Shown here one piece after another: positions 1-10,691 of a stretch of DNA of 64,000 nt. The notes beneath the pieces are model-generated. The model ran no database searches. It saw only the letters and a program-made list of their open reading frames with translations, and was not told where the DNA came from. The DNA comes from Bombyx mori (taxonomy: Eukaryota > Arthropoda > Insecta > Lepidoptera > Bombycidae), in the NCBI RefSeq assembly GCF_030269925.1, contig NC_085109.1, positions 3,100,001-3,164,000 of the forward strand, read 5' to 3'. Within the stretch, counting starts at the first letter, position 1. Every line of letters begins with the position of its first letter. A program made the position numbers and the translations under genes.

Positions 1-1184
1 GTTAGGCCATTCTCGAGCCTATTCTACGGTCGAGGTTACGTTGGAAAACTTCTAGCGTAACAACGCTATCAATTGGCTTTGAGGAGCCGATCAATCCGCT
101 CTCGGCTCCCACGTGAATTACAGAAGAAAAAGAAAACTCTTCTTCCAAAACACTAGAGATTAACTAAAGGAAATACATTCCGCGGCCTATGGCGGCCTCT
201 TTGAGTCTAATTGATAAAAACAGGAGATACGACTATGTACATTTGGATAATCAAGTCGGTGGTATTCAATAGGTAGATATTTGTTTCGAATATAATGTCT
301 CATAATGTGTCATTAAGAATGCTCTTCTTATTAAAACCTAGTGACAAAAGTGCTTTTTATTCGTCGACATTTGAATACTATCCTAAAGTTTTTTTTCGAA
401 GAGATAAGCCTAAATAGCTGTGTAGCGTTCGTAGAGCTCATGTATATTTTACTAATGATAGAGCGTTTTGTGAGGCGGGTGGCTATATTCACGATGTTTA
501 TTCCCAAGGGGTCCAGTAACTGTTTAATACCGGGTGGGCCATGATCTGATCCATCAATCTGAGCAATTACCAAAAAAAATGTATGTAAATTCCTTTATTC
601 CATTATAAATTTTGCAGGGATCGCTCAAGATGTGTGCGTGACATTGACTGCGAACGGATAGAGTTCTTTTCGTCTTTTTAATCCATTGATTGTTGACGTA
701 CGTACGCAGTGTGATCCTTGACACTAACCCTAACACAATCCAATGTACACAACAGGATTTCGGTTATGTATAACTTACTTAATTAACATCTGAGAACGTT
801 TATAATTCGTTAAAAAGCTACCCGCCCGAATATACCTGTAAAAATATCACGAAAAAAAAAAATATGTCCAAAATAATTAGATTTTAAGCTATTTCAAAAT
901 ATTCCACGTTAATGAACGGGTTCGTTTCGTCACATTGACCTGACCTAAATACGGAACTCATTGAAAACCGTCGTTTTAATAAAGAATCGACGCCCGGTGA
1001 GCTTTTCCATTACCGAACACGCTTGTGTACCTACCGTCGTAAAATGAACTTTTAATTATCGCTCGTTGTCATTTAAATAGGCAAACGAATTTAAATTTAT
1101 ATTCTTTTAATATTATCGAACATTTATAAGCATACTTATTTTAGAAAAACAAAAACGAAGAGAAAATTAAATTTTTGCATTAAC
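1..1184. other. AT-rich non-coding DNA
   Basis: No gene, RNA or repeat family recognised. The open frames here are short, overlap on both strands and show no domain or splice context. Confidence 0.4.
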
Positions 1185-1475
1185 TTTTTTTTTTCTAGCT
1201 ATGCTTATTATAGCCTTGAGAGGCTATCTCAGCGTAACCTTAACTAGTAGGTGAAGTCACGGGGCTCAAACCTGACGACGTTGCTAACACGAACTGTAGT
1301 AAGAGCCGTGCTTCGCAGAATCTACCATCGGATCGGAAACGGAACCCACTGAGAAAATCCGGCGAGAAACTCAGTGGGCTGTCTGTGGGTCATGTGGTCT
1401 GTGGGTTAACTTACTCGTCGAACCCTTCGTCGCGAGCGACGGGTTCGACGTGAACGAAGACCGGCTGCAGTAATA
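1185..1475 (-). mobile_element. Jockey-family 3' UTR fragment
   Basis: A T-run at 1185-1194 is followed by the reverse complement of the 3' UTR of the Jockey element at 32050-35701. The shared words include gccttgagaggctat, cacggggctcaaacctgacg and tccggcgagaaactcagtgg. It is a 5'-truncated, diverged insertion. Confidence 0.75.
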
Positions 1476-1881
1476 TTTCTTCGTAGTTTTTATTTTAACT
1501 TATCTTCAAAATGTCAAATTCAAATGTCAAAAATCTTGTGTTCTATGATGGCTACCCGCCACAGTTGTTAGCGACACATAGAATTAGCCATTGCGGAACT
1601 AACCCCCACGACACACAGAAAGATGGGTAATACGTATTCAATCGTAAGCGCCTTCTTCTTACTCCACATTATGTCGTATGGGCGTAGCATGTGCTTTTAC
1701 CACACCGCATAGGGACGCCTGTAAATATATTTAATACATCCTAATCGCATATCCTGGCAAATTGCGTAGGCTCGTAGGGTCTTGCTCTCTCATCCCAAGC
1801 TCTACTTTGAACTCAACGTAATTTTGACCAAACACGAATTCATAGACTTTACTAAAATTAAAATAAATACTAATAATTTAC

Positions 1882-2110
1882 CTCTTGTGAGTCCGCACGG
1901 GTAGGTACCACCGCCCTGCCTATTTCTGCCGTGAAGCAGTAATGCGTTTCGGTTTGAAGGGTGGGGTAGCCGTTGTAACTATATTGAGACCTTAGAACTT
2001 ATATCTCAAGATGGGTGGCGCATTTACGTTGTAGATGTCTATGGGCTCCAGTAACCACTTAACACCAGGTGGGCTGTGAGCTCGTCCACCCATCTAAGCT
2101 ATAAAAAAAA
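1882..2110 (+). mobile_element. Bm1 SINE, 5' truncated
   Basis: Starts in the Bm1 body at cctcttgtgagtccgcac and runs through the shared gccgtgaagcagtaatgcg and gggctccagtaaccactta words to an A-tail. The tRNA-like head is missing. Confidence 0.85.
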
Positions 2111-2181
2111 ATCTAAGAATTCTCGACTAATAACCACTCTAGATTCAAAATTGAGAATCAAAACGAGCGAACACAGTTAGT

Positions 2182-2484
2182 TCATCTTTTCGCATTAAAA
2201 GTGTACAATTTCCAAAAATATTCGAAATTGAGTTATGTAATATGCGGAATCATTTTGTATAACCAGTATTTTTCTCATAAATACTGTCAAAAGAGCGTAG
2301 TTTAGTTTTAGTTTTTTTTAACAAAATTAATACATAATTTTATCTTAATTTAAAGACAGTTAATGTAACTGGTAAAAAATAAAAAATAAATGTTGCAAAG
2401 ATGATTAATATTGAAAATATTTAAAACACCATCCCGTAAAATTTTTAAGTTTTGAGATTATACAGTTTTAATGCGAGAAGACGA
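2182..2484. mobile_element. MITE with ~28-bp terminal inverted repeats, copy 1
   Basis: The left end tcttttcgcattaaaagtg is mirrored at the right end by acagttttaatgcgagaaga. The interior matches the element at 4681-4992 in opposite orientation. It has no coding capacity. Confidence 0.65.
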
Positions 2485-2737
2485 GACGATGTCCTAAACT
2501 AAGCCGTACATTGCATTGTCTGTAAACACGCGGGCTAAACGTCTCGTAGGGCTTCGGATAAGTACATTACGGTTGTCCTCGGTCCGGCCACGGGCGTCAC
2601 TTTCATTACTGTTTCGCATTCATCCAACGCGTGCTTGACCTTTCAACGAATGGAAATGTAGAATATTTAGGTTTATCGATTTTTTTTTCTTTTTTTACCA
2701 ACCAATGTGCGGCCAGTTTAGGTACTTGTAGTTTTTT

Positions 2738-2977
2738 ACTGGTGGTAGGCTCTCTTTTGAGTCCGCACGGGTAGGTACCACCACTCCGCCTATTTCTGCC
2801 GTGAAGCAGTAATGCGTTTCGGTTTAAAGGGTGGGGCAGCCGTTGTAACTATACTGAGACCTTAGAACTTATATCTCAAGGTGAGTGGCATTTGCTTTGT
2901 AGATGTCTATGGGATCCAGTAATCACTTAACACCAGGTGGGCTGTGAGCTCGTCCACCCATCTAAGCAATAAAAAAA
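2738..2977 (+). mobile_element. Bm1 SINE, 5' truncated
   Basis: Bm1 body from actggtggtagg to the tail ctaagcaataaaaaaa. A small deletion shortens the gtggcgcatttac segment. Confidence 0.88.
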
Positions 2978-3342
2978 TTAAAAAAGTTACACGGATCGAA
3001 TAGAATTGAAAACGTATGTAAGTAAATCGTCTGTCTAGATTCGGGCGAAAATTCAACTTCTAAAGCCGGATGCCTTGATCTATTCATTAAAAAAAAACTA
3101 CAAGATAGGGTTTTATTAGTACTAGTAGTTCTTATTTATCTCATGCGCCAGGCTTCACCAAAATTGGTTGGTACAGACAAAACATTTCCTTGTTAAATTT
3201 ACGTTACAGGAAAATTCTTTCAACGCAAAAAGAAATTTACGAAAGCGTTGCAAAAAAAATATTAACAATATATATTTGGAATGGGAAAATTGTATCGACA
3301 GCTACCTACTAACTAAAAAGGAAATTGTGCAATTTTTTTGAA

Positions 3343-3781
3343 GTCGTCGTGGCCTAAAGGATAAGACCTCCGGTGCATTCGTGTTGAGCGATGCACCGGT
3401 GTTCGAATCCCGCAGGCGGGTACCAATTTTTCTAATGAAATACGTACTCAACAAATGTTCACGATTGACTTCCACGGTGAAGGAATAACATCGTGTAATA
3501 AACCCAAACCTGCAAAAATTATAATTTGCGTAATCACTGGTGGTAGGACCTCTTGGGAGTCCGCACGGGTAGGTACCACCACCCCGCCTATTTCCGCCGT
3601 GAAGTAGTAATGCGTTTCGGTTCGAAGGGTGGGGTAGCCGTTGTAACTATACTGAGACCTTAGAACTTATATCTCGAGGTGGGTGGCGCATTTACGTTGT
3701 AGATGTCTATGGGCTCCAGTAACCACTTAACACAAGGTGGGCTATGAGCTCGTCCATCCATCTAAGCAACAAAAAAAAAAA
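3343..3781 (+). mobile_element. Bm1 SINE, full length
   Basis: Complete element of about 440 bp. The tRNA-like head begins gtcgtcgtggcctaaagg and contains a pol III B box, gttcgaatccc, near 3401. The linker ttgacttccacggtgaagg and the standard Bm1 body follow, ending in an A-tail. This copy defines the full-length structure. Confidence 0.92.
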
Positions 3782-4130
3782 TTCACAATCATGAAATAAA
3801 TTTCAAAACCACTGCCACAGCTACTATATTGGCAGACTGAAGGGGTTACGCTTAGGGGGACTTATATAAACAAAAACTACTAAAAATCAAATATGTATAC
3901 ATTATTGGAATTATTTAGTAAAGTTAGTAATAGACTAACCGTTACCGACGGCTTCATTCGTGTGGTCTAGGAAAAGTATATCAGTGTAGTTTCGCATGGA
4001 AAAGGGATTTTTCTTCGGAATAAATGGACGCCTATGTTAGTCTCCGGCTCTAATATTAACACTTTTAAAAAATCATGTCAATTCCTTGCTTCATTTCGAT
4101 GTAGATAAAGGTACCGACTGCATAATACGT

Positions 4131-4260
4131 AGATAAAGGTACCGAAAAGATTAACATGATATTTCAATGTTGCTTTTTTATTACATTTACAGACTAAGGT
4201 TCCAAATATCTTGGAAATGTTAAACGTCTAAAAATTAATGTGAAAAGCCTATAGATCAGC
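4131..4260. repeat. Dispersed repeat shared with 7717-8025
   Basis: The stretch gataaaggtaccgaaaagat taacatgatatttcaat recurs almost unchanged at 7717-7757. The trailing gtgaaaagcctatagat recurs at 8010-8026 after a Bm1. Class unknown. Confidence 0.5.
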
Positions 4261-4414
4261 GGTCGGGGAACCGGGGTAAAATGAACCCAAATGGGGTAAT
4301 AGAAGGACAAAGAAACACATTTTAACATTTATTATATTAGTAGGGATCAGTATTTATGTAGTTTAAAAAAACTAAACGCTTAAATTACAAACCGAATTAA
4401 AGGTGTTTCGTTTT

Positions 4415-4620
4415 TTTTAAAAACCCCCAGACGTCTTCTGCTGGACATAGGTCTCCCAAGATTTAGCACAATGACTGATCTTACACAGCCTGCATCTAAC
4501 GAATTTCCGCAAGCCTTAGCAGGTCCTCAGTCCATCTAGGGATCCATCTGGGAGGCCTACGCTGCGCTTTCCGGTGCGCAGTCACCACTTCAGAGCTTTT
4601 CGGCCCAGCGATAAAAGGGT
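4415..4620 (-). pseudogene. RTE-clade LINE 3' fragment
   Basis: The reverse complement reads like the extreme C-terminus of an RTE-type reverse transcriptase. It has a broken ...LRTGKRSVG..., then ...WETYVQQKTSGG, over the common word gcagaagacgtctgggg. Frames are disrupted by stops. Confidence 0.6.
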
Positions 4621-4680
4621 TATCGTGGCGCGCCGCTTTTTCATAATAGCGTTCTCACGCTTCCTTCAGAGACTTACATA

Positions 4681-4992
4681 TCGTCTTCTTGCATTAAAAC
4701 TGTATAATCTCAAAACTTACTAATTTCACAAGAGAGTGTCATGTGATATTTTTAATATTAATCATTTTTACAAAAATATATTTTTTTTTATCTGTATTTT
4801 AAATAAGATAAAATTATGTATTAATTTTGTTAATAGTAGTCAAAACATAGGTTAACTAAAAAAAAAACTAAAACTAAACTACGCTCTTTTGACAGTATTT
4901 ATGACAAAAATACTGGTGATACCAAATGATTCCGCATATTAACAAACTTTGAATATTTTTGGAAATTTTACACTTTTAATACGAAAAGACGA
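4681..4992. mobile_element. MITE with TA target duplication, copy 2
   Basis: 312 bp. Its ends tcgtcttcttgcattaaaac and cttttaatacgaaaagacga are inverted repeats, with TA on both outer sides (4679-4680 and 4993-4994). That fits a Tc1/mariner-type non-autonomous element. It is in opposite orientation to the copy at 2182-2484. Confidence 0.7.
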
Positions 4993-4999
4993 TATCGGT

Positions 5000-5100
5000 T
5001 CTACTTTAAGGTCGTTGTGAAGATCAACGTTTCTCAAACACCACGCTGCTCCGACGGTTATCCTGCAGAAACAGGATCTGATTATCCGGAGAGAATTAAT
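5000..5100 (-). pseudogene. Jockey reverse-transcriptase remnant
   Basis: The reverse complement encodes a degraded CRITVGAAWCLRNVDLHNDL, matching CRIAVGAPWFQRNVDLHDDL near the C-terminus of the intact Jockey protein at 32264-35146. Confidence 0.6.
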
Positions 5101-5166
5101 ATACATACGGGCCCCGTAGCAAAATTAAGCCGTTAAAATAATATCGTTTTTAATTATAGTATTAAT

Positions 5167-5327
5167 GACATGTCCTTCTTCAAACGAGGCTTGTGGAGAG
5201 TATTAAGCGGTAGGCAGCGGCTTGGCTCTGCCCTTGGCATTGCTGAAGTCCATGGGCGACGGTAACCACTCACCATCAGGTGGGCCGTATGCTCGTCTGC
5301 CTAGAAAGGCAATAAAAAAAAAAAATA
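5167..5327 (+). mobile_element. CR1/L2-like LINE 3' tail
   Basis: Begins gacatgtccttcttcaaacg, continues through ggcagcggcttggctctgcc and gtaaccactcaccatcaggt, and ends gcaataaaaaaaaaa. The same tail follows a recognisable reverse-transcriptase C-terminus at 30570-30770, so it is a LINE 3' end. The clade assignment is tentative. Confidence 0.75.
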
Positions 5328-5329
5328 GT

Positions 5330-7443
5330 TTGGTTTTTATTCTAAAAACAGCAAATCTCGACATGACTCCTATTTGTATCCCATTAATAGGCAAGGCGGA
5401 TTCTAGAGCAAATATTCGAGCCGATTAGTTCCAGACGTATTAAGTCGACAGGGGCGAGGGAGAATCGGGGTTGATCATCAAACAGGCAAGGAAATAAAAC
5501 ATTAAGTACTTTATTATAAGGCGTATTTTTGTATACAATCATAAATTGCACGCGTGATACGGATTCATTATTAACCGAGCAAAAGTTCAATGAACTCTGT
5601 GGAAATTGAAATATGAGTAAAAATTGGATAGGTAATCATTATTTTATAGGATAAACATATTATTTTTGGTAATTAAGGCTGGCGAATTCATGTCACGATT
5701 ACTGGGACCTGTATACTCCGCAACGCGAATGAGTCCTGAAATTGAAATCAAATTGTTATAACCGTAGTAATGTTTGTGTTTGAAAATGTTTAAATAGCGT
5801 GTTCGATTGTTTCTCAAGGTAACTTTAATTTAATTGATAATTATTTCAACGTTACGTAATAATATTAGAACTGTAACTTTCGTTCTCAAGAGCACTCCGT
5901 GGATGCTGGCATTGATTTTCAGATTTTAAAAAAGGATTTCTTTGAAATTCGGTACAGAAGCGGTCATTGACAGATCAAAGGAGTCGCAATTGTCACGTTT
6001 TGAGTTTTTTTGTAATGTTTTCTGACTATATGTTTGGTCTTTATATCCGCGCGTTCCAATCAAGCATGGCCTACAAACAGAAACATCTGCGACCTTTGTT
6101 AACAAATTAACACAAATCTTGAGATAATTTGCCCGTATATTGCAGTAATCTCGGTACAAAAAAAATAACTGAATAGGTATAAAATATTTGTATAAAGTCT
6201 GTCTTTAAGAAACAAAGGGCTCTTCGCGGAAGGATCGTAATGTAATTCGTGATGGCGATGAACTTTTTTGGCGATACCATTATTCACATTGTCGAGATTT
6301 TTCTATCCTTTCCGGCGTTCCGAAGAATAAAAAAGCTGATTTGAAATTTAAAAAAATATGTGTGTTTTAATCCATTTATTTTGTTTATAATATCATGACT
6401 GGCAGTCCAGAAATATATCATCAAACAACAGCGCTGCAATGCATTCATCCATTATTTAAGCACAAATCACAAAAATCATGTTCGGACGTTGTCCATACAA
6501 AGAAGTGGGACTTAATATTAGTATTTTACTTACAAAACATTCGTCTCTATTATTTAATATTATACAATAAATGCTTTTAATATAATATCATCTTAAGTTC
6601 ATTTTGGCTTATCCTTTGATATTTTTCGTAATTCTTATTGTCTTTCAATCTTTTTTTTCTGTTCATGAAAATTGTTTGGTTGTGTTTTCTAGTTCAAGCC
6701 ATTTTTGATAGATGGCGTTGTTATAACAAGAAGCAATCTTCATTTTGATTTTTATGGCATACATTTTATTGTTACTGACAACTGTCTGAATTAAATGAGA
6801 TTGCATTGCACGATATAAGCAAATCCAAACAGAAAGATATATAATATAATATCTTCCTACAAATGGCACTTGCTATTCGCCTTAAAACTATAAAAAAATA
6901 CTACAGTCAGCACCTACATAACTGTGCGTCAAACGCGTAATTTAAAATTATACAAGTAATAATATTTACAGGGACTCTTCCTTCTCTCAATCGCGACAGT
7001 AATTCGAAATTAGAATTTTGAAAGGTTTAATTTCGTTTTTGGTGTCAAATTGATGGCGAAGGATAGCGTTTTGAACGCAACACTAAAAGTTCAGTCACGC
7101 TTAACAAAACTAGAAAGTATACCTAATAATAACGAAAACAAAGTAATTTGCCGAAACCAAAACCCGTATTTGCTAACACAAACAATAAAACATTCGATAA
7201 TAATCCACAAAAACAATAATAATATCACTGTCAATGAGTTTAGCTTCTACAGCGCCACTAGCGACCTAAATAGGAAATGATGTCCTGTCAAACATGTTTT
7301 TTTGTTGTGTTTAGCTCTGGCTAACTTCACAAACAGCCCACAGACGTCTAAAAGACAGAGCAAGCGAAACATTCGCAAGCTTGCGGTGGCAAGCCGTATT
7401 TGACAATAACAGGTTTTAAGTATTCAGAAAATTAATGACTAGC
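5330..7443. other. AT-rich DNA downstream of 4E-BP
   Basis: No repeat or gene recognised. The part next to 7444 should hold the 4E-BP 3' UTR. A possible polyadenylation signal on the minus strand (AATAAA) lies at 6780-6775. The small plus-strand frame at 7050-7280 has no recognisable domain and is probably antisense to the UTR. Confidence 0.4.
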
Positions 7444-7649
7444 TTAGAGATCCATGCTGAAGGTTTCCTGCGACTCGTCGAATGATATCGAGTTAGATCG
7501 AGGTTTTTGTGTGCTGGCCGGCTGCGCGTTGGGTACCGAAGACGGATTCTTCAGTAGGGCTGCGGGAAGTGCACATTGCGGTGGCGTTTGGGAAATCGGA
7601 GATTGCCGAAGGGATAACATGAACGACCTTTCGTACACTATTCTTGTAC
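7444..7649 (-). CDS. Thor: 4E-BP exon 2
   Basis: The acceptor tttccgtttcag at 7650 precedes the exon. It encodes residues 48-115, with the eIF4E-binding motif, the SP/TP sites and the TOS motif, and ends with TAA at 7446-7444. Confidence 0.95.
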
Positions 7650-10531
7650 CTGAAACGGAAATATATTTTATTTAGACACATGTTGCTTCTCAGAAAACTA
7701 TGCTATTGTTTGGCTACATAGATAAAGGTATCGAAAAGATTAACATGATATTTCAATTTTACTGGTGGTAGGACCTCCTGTGAGTCCGCACGGGTAGGTA
7801 CCACCACCCCGCTTATTTCTGCCGTGAAGCAGTAATGCGTTTCGGTTTGAAGGGTCGGGTAGCCGTTGTAACTATACTGAGACCTGAGAATTTGTATCTC
7901 AAGGTGGATGGCGCATTTACGTTGTGGATGTCTATGGGCTCCAGTAACCACTTAAGACCAGGTGGGCTGTGAGCTCGTCCACCCATCTAAGCAATAAAAA
8001 AAAAAAAAAGTGAAAAGCTTATAGATACAGGACGAAAGCCCCATAAGCCTTAATCGCTCAAGCCCCTAAAGCAATGAACGCACGACTGCAAATAAACAAG
8101 GCAATTTCTCTCAATTAAAAACTACGATCGACTAGACCACGTTTCAAGCGATAAAACGAACACTACAAAACGAAAACAACAGATGAAAAAAAAACAAGGT
8201 CATTGATAACATAAAACTGTAATAATTTTAGATACATTCACGTTCAAAACGAACGACGAAAATTTAATTGTTGGAGGCGTATTAAATCCGGTTTCCGAAT
8301 TAGAATATAATTAATTACCTATTCGAGATTCGAATAACAAAATAGTTAAGGAACAATTTGAAAAAACAAATTAAAAATGTAGGTGACTTTCCGGTACTGC
8401 TTCTAGAGTTTAATCTACATAATGCATATCGACGCTTGGAAGGCAAAAGCGACTAAGCGACAATTACTGCTTTGTACATAAACGATAGGCAATAACGATA
8501 TTCGATACGAAAAAATATTTATTTCTATGTCTATTAAAATCATTTCAATCCTACAGCTACTAGCTAGATTCTACTACAGCTGGATTCGTTAAAATGAATT
8601 TTGTTTTCAGGTTTTTTTTTATTGCTTAGATGGATGGACAAGCTCACAGCCCACCTGGTGTTAAGTGGTTACTGGAGCCCATAGACATCTACAACGTAAA
8701 TGCGCCACCCACCTCGAGATACAAGTTCTAAGGTCTCAGTATAATTACAACAGCTACCCCACCCTTCGAACCGAAACGTATTACTGCTTCACGGCGGAAA
8801 TAGGCGGGGTGGTGGTACCTACCCGTGCGGACTCCCAAGAGGTCCTACCACCAGTAATCCCAGTTAACGAACAATTTGGAAAACAAATTAAAAATGTAGG
8901 TGACTTTCCGGTAGTGCTTCTAGAGTTTTTACAATCAATGGTCCTGCAAGGGTGATCCTGACTTAAGCACCATAAAGGGTTTATAGACTCTATTCAGGAT
9001 GTCAAGATGTATATACTTCTAGAGCGAGTCAATGGCAGAATTTCGACTAAGCCAGGGATACATCTCATAATTGATAATTTTTACTGGTGGTAGGACCTCT
9101 TGTGAGTCCGCGCGGGTAGGTACCACCACCCTGCCTATTTCTGCCGTGAAGCAGTAATGAGTTTCGATTTGAAGGGTTGTAACTATACTGAGACCTTAGA
9201 ACTTATATCTCAAGGTGTGTAGCGCATTTACGTTGTAGATGTCTACGGGCTCCAGTAACCACTTAGCACCTGGTGGGCTGTTAGCTCGTCAACCCATCTA
9301 AGCAATAAAAAAATAAAAGAAAAATTGGAAAGACAATTATCATTACGATCTTTTAGGACCACTTAAAATAACCTAATTTATTTTTTATTTCCCGTTTGTG
9401 CCCTAGATACAACAACAATACATAATAATAAATTGTACTCATTAATTGTTCAGAAAACTATAGTTTCATCTTATGAGCCATTTACTTTAATAAAGTAGTT
9501 GAAGTTTATTGACATAAATTAATGTCTAGTTAAATAATTACAAATCATATCTATATTTAATGTCAGATCCTACAATTACCATGCATCACTTGCGCGAGGT
9601 TAGTGACAACGGAGATAATTGACTGGAACCGCTTTTAACCGGTTACTACCGAGGTTGCTGAACTTAAGGGCGTAGGATTAAGACAATGATTTCATCTGTT
9701 TAACTGGTATGTAGTTGGACCTAGTACTTATTAATCTGTGTACTTGACAATAATATTTATTTTATATTTTTTGTGGCTGTATGGTTTTAGGTGTTATGAT
9801 TACGATTTGTATTTTTTTTCCTTTTTTTTTATGATTGATGGATTACTGGTGGCCCGGAGGCCTTTCCAGTTTCACCAGGACAGGTTTTTTTTTTTTTTTC
9901 CTTCCTATGCCGATAGCCTTGAGAGGCTATGTCAGCGTAACCGGGTGAGTGGGTGAGCTCACGGGGCTCAAACCTGACGTTGTTGCTAACACGAACCCTA
10001 GCAAGAGCCGTGCTTCGCAGAATCTACCACCGTATCGGAAACGCAACCCACTGAGAAGATCCGGCGAGAAACTAAATCGGCTGGGTCTGTGGGTTAATTT
10101 ACTCGCAGACACAGCCCACTGAGTTTCTCGCCGGATCTTCTCAGGATTTGTTTTTATTGCTTAACCAGTTCAAAGGTTATCGTCCGAGCTTCACACGTGC
10201 AACACCTCATTTGATTTAGCTTACACATTGTAAAGTGACACATGTTTTTAAATTATATAACTCATCGCTTGATGTTATCGTGCAGTAAGTACACATTACT
10301 GGCATCAAGCCGTCTAGCCGATAAGAATCAATAAATTTCAGCTAAAAGTAACAATACGATTCTGTATTTTAATTTCTAAAGTGAATTACCTCCAGGAGTG
10401 GTGGAGTAGATGGTTCCGCCCGGTGTGCTGGAATAGACATCAGGCATTTGAGCGGGATCCGTGATCAGGACCCTCCTTGAAGGAATCGATTGGCTGTGGG
10501 TGGCCTGCCTCGCGATAGGTGACGCTGACAT
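7444..10531 (-). CDS. Thor: eIF4E-binding protein (4E-BP)
   Basis: Two exons (10531-10390 and 7649-7444) join in phase 1 to encode 115 aa, against about 117-120 aa in known 4E-BPs. The protein binds eIF4E in the cytoplasm and represses cap-dependent translation until TOR phosphorylates it. The start MSASPIARQA matches insect and vertebrate 4E-BP N-termini. Residues 32-48 read VYSSTPGGTIYSTTPGG, carrying the two priming Thr-Pro sites (T36, T45). The eIF4E-binding motif is YERSFML at 53-59, with Met where the consensus has Leu. SP and TP sites lie at S64 and T69, and the TOS motif FSMDL is at 111-115. The 2.74-kb intron carries three Bm1 copies, a MITE fragment and two Jockey tails. In Drosophila the gene is a FOXO target. 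Identification is firm; UTR ends are not established. Confidence 0.95.
7761..8009 (+). mobile_element. Bm1 SINE in the 4E-BP intron
   Basis: 5'-truncated body from actggtggtaggacctcctg to an A-tail. It interrupts the dispersed repeat also seen at 4131-4260, so it is younger than that repeat. Confidence 0.88.
8345..8411. repeat. 67-bp direct repeat, left copy
   Basis: The words acaatttg, acaaattaaaaatgtagg and tgactttccggta(c/g)tgctt recur in the same order at 8863-8928. The two copies bracket a MITE fragment and a Bm1. Confidence 0.75.
8424..8611. mobile_element. MITE-B fragment
   Basis: Matches the left part of the complete element at 20963-21232: cgacgcttggaaggcaaaag, then ctttgtacataaacgatagg and catttcaatcctacagc. 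The right end is missing where a Bm1 begins at 8612. Confidence 0.65.
8612..8855 (-). mobile_element. Bm1 SINE
   Basis: Reverse-oriented body: the T-run and attgcttagatggatgg mark the 3' end, and ctaccaccagtaat marks the truncated 5' side. Confidence 0.88.
8863..8928. repeat. 67-bp direct repeat, right copy
   Basis: Near-identical to 8345-8411, with a few substitutions. Confidence 0.75.
9083..9313 (+). mobile_element. Bm1 SINE
   Basis: Body from actggtggtaggacctcttg to the tail. A deletion of about 12 bp follows gaagggt. Confidence 0.87.
9835..9885 (-). mobile_element. Jockey-2-type 3' tail
   Basis: Reverse complement of the last ~50 bases of the element at 38855-41294 (ggcctttccagtttcaccag). 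It abuts the T-run of another Jockey copy. Confidence 0.65.
9886..10140 (-). mobile_element. Jockey-1-type 3' UTR copy
   Basis: A T-run then the reverse complement of the Jockey-1 3' UTR (gatagccttgagaggctatg, acctgacgttgttgctaac). It lies in the 4E-BP intron, about 250 bp from exon 1. Confidence 0.8.
10390..10531 (-). CDS. Thor: 4E-BP exon 1
   Basis: ATG at 10531-10529 begins MSASPIARQATHSQS and is the conserved 4E-BP start. The upstream in-frame reading (from 10666) is 5' UTR. The exon ends CCTGGAG before the donor gtaattc at 10389. Confidence 0.95.
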
Positions 10532-10604
10532 TATTAAAAACTTTCGTGGTGTTAATTTTACAAAATTCCACACAAGACACTTGTTAGTCGAGTAAAAAGA
10601 CGCA

Positions 10605-10645
10605 ATTGACTGAGCCGGGTGTCGGCCGGGTCCTAAAATAAATAC
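10605..10645 (-). promoter_or_regulatory. Predicted 4E-BP core promoter
   Basis: On the minus strand a TATA-like tatttatt lies at 10643-10636. An arthropod initiator TCAGT lies at 10613-10609, about 30 bp downstream, which is the usual spacing. It would give a 5' UTR of about 80 nt. Prediction only. Confidence 0.5.
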
Positions 10646-10691
10646 TCCGCGCGGTAATACGCACACAGTCTCGTAACTGTGCTGTGTAAAC

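Noticed and set aside
3343..3425. tRNA gene suggested by the B box in Bm1 heads (also 24667, 25889 and 57331)
   Set aside because: Each is followed by the Bm1 linker and body, and no acceptor stem pairs; these are SINE heads.
7050..7280. 76-aa plus-strand frame downstream of 4E-BP
   Set aside because: No domain, AT-rich, antisense to the presumed 3' UTR.
8665..8955. 96-aa frame, and the similar frames in other Bm1 copies
   Set aside because: All are chance frames through Bm1, which is a non-coding pol III SINE.
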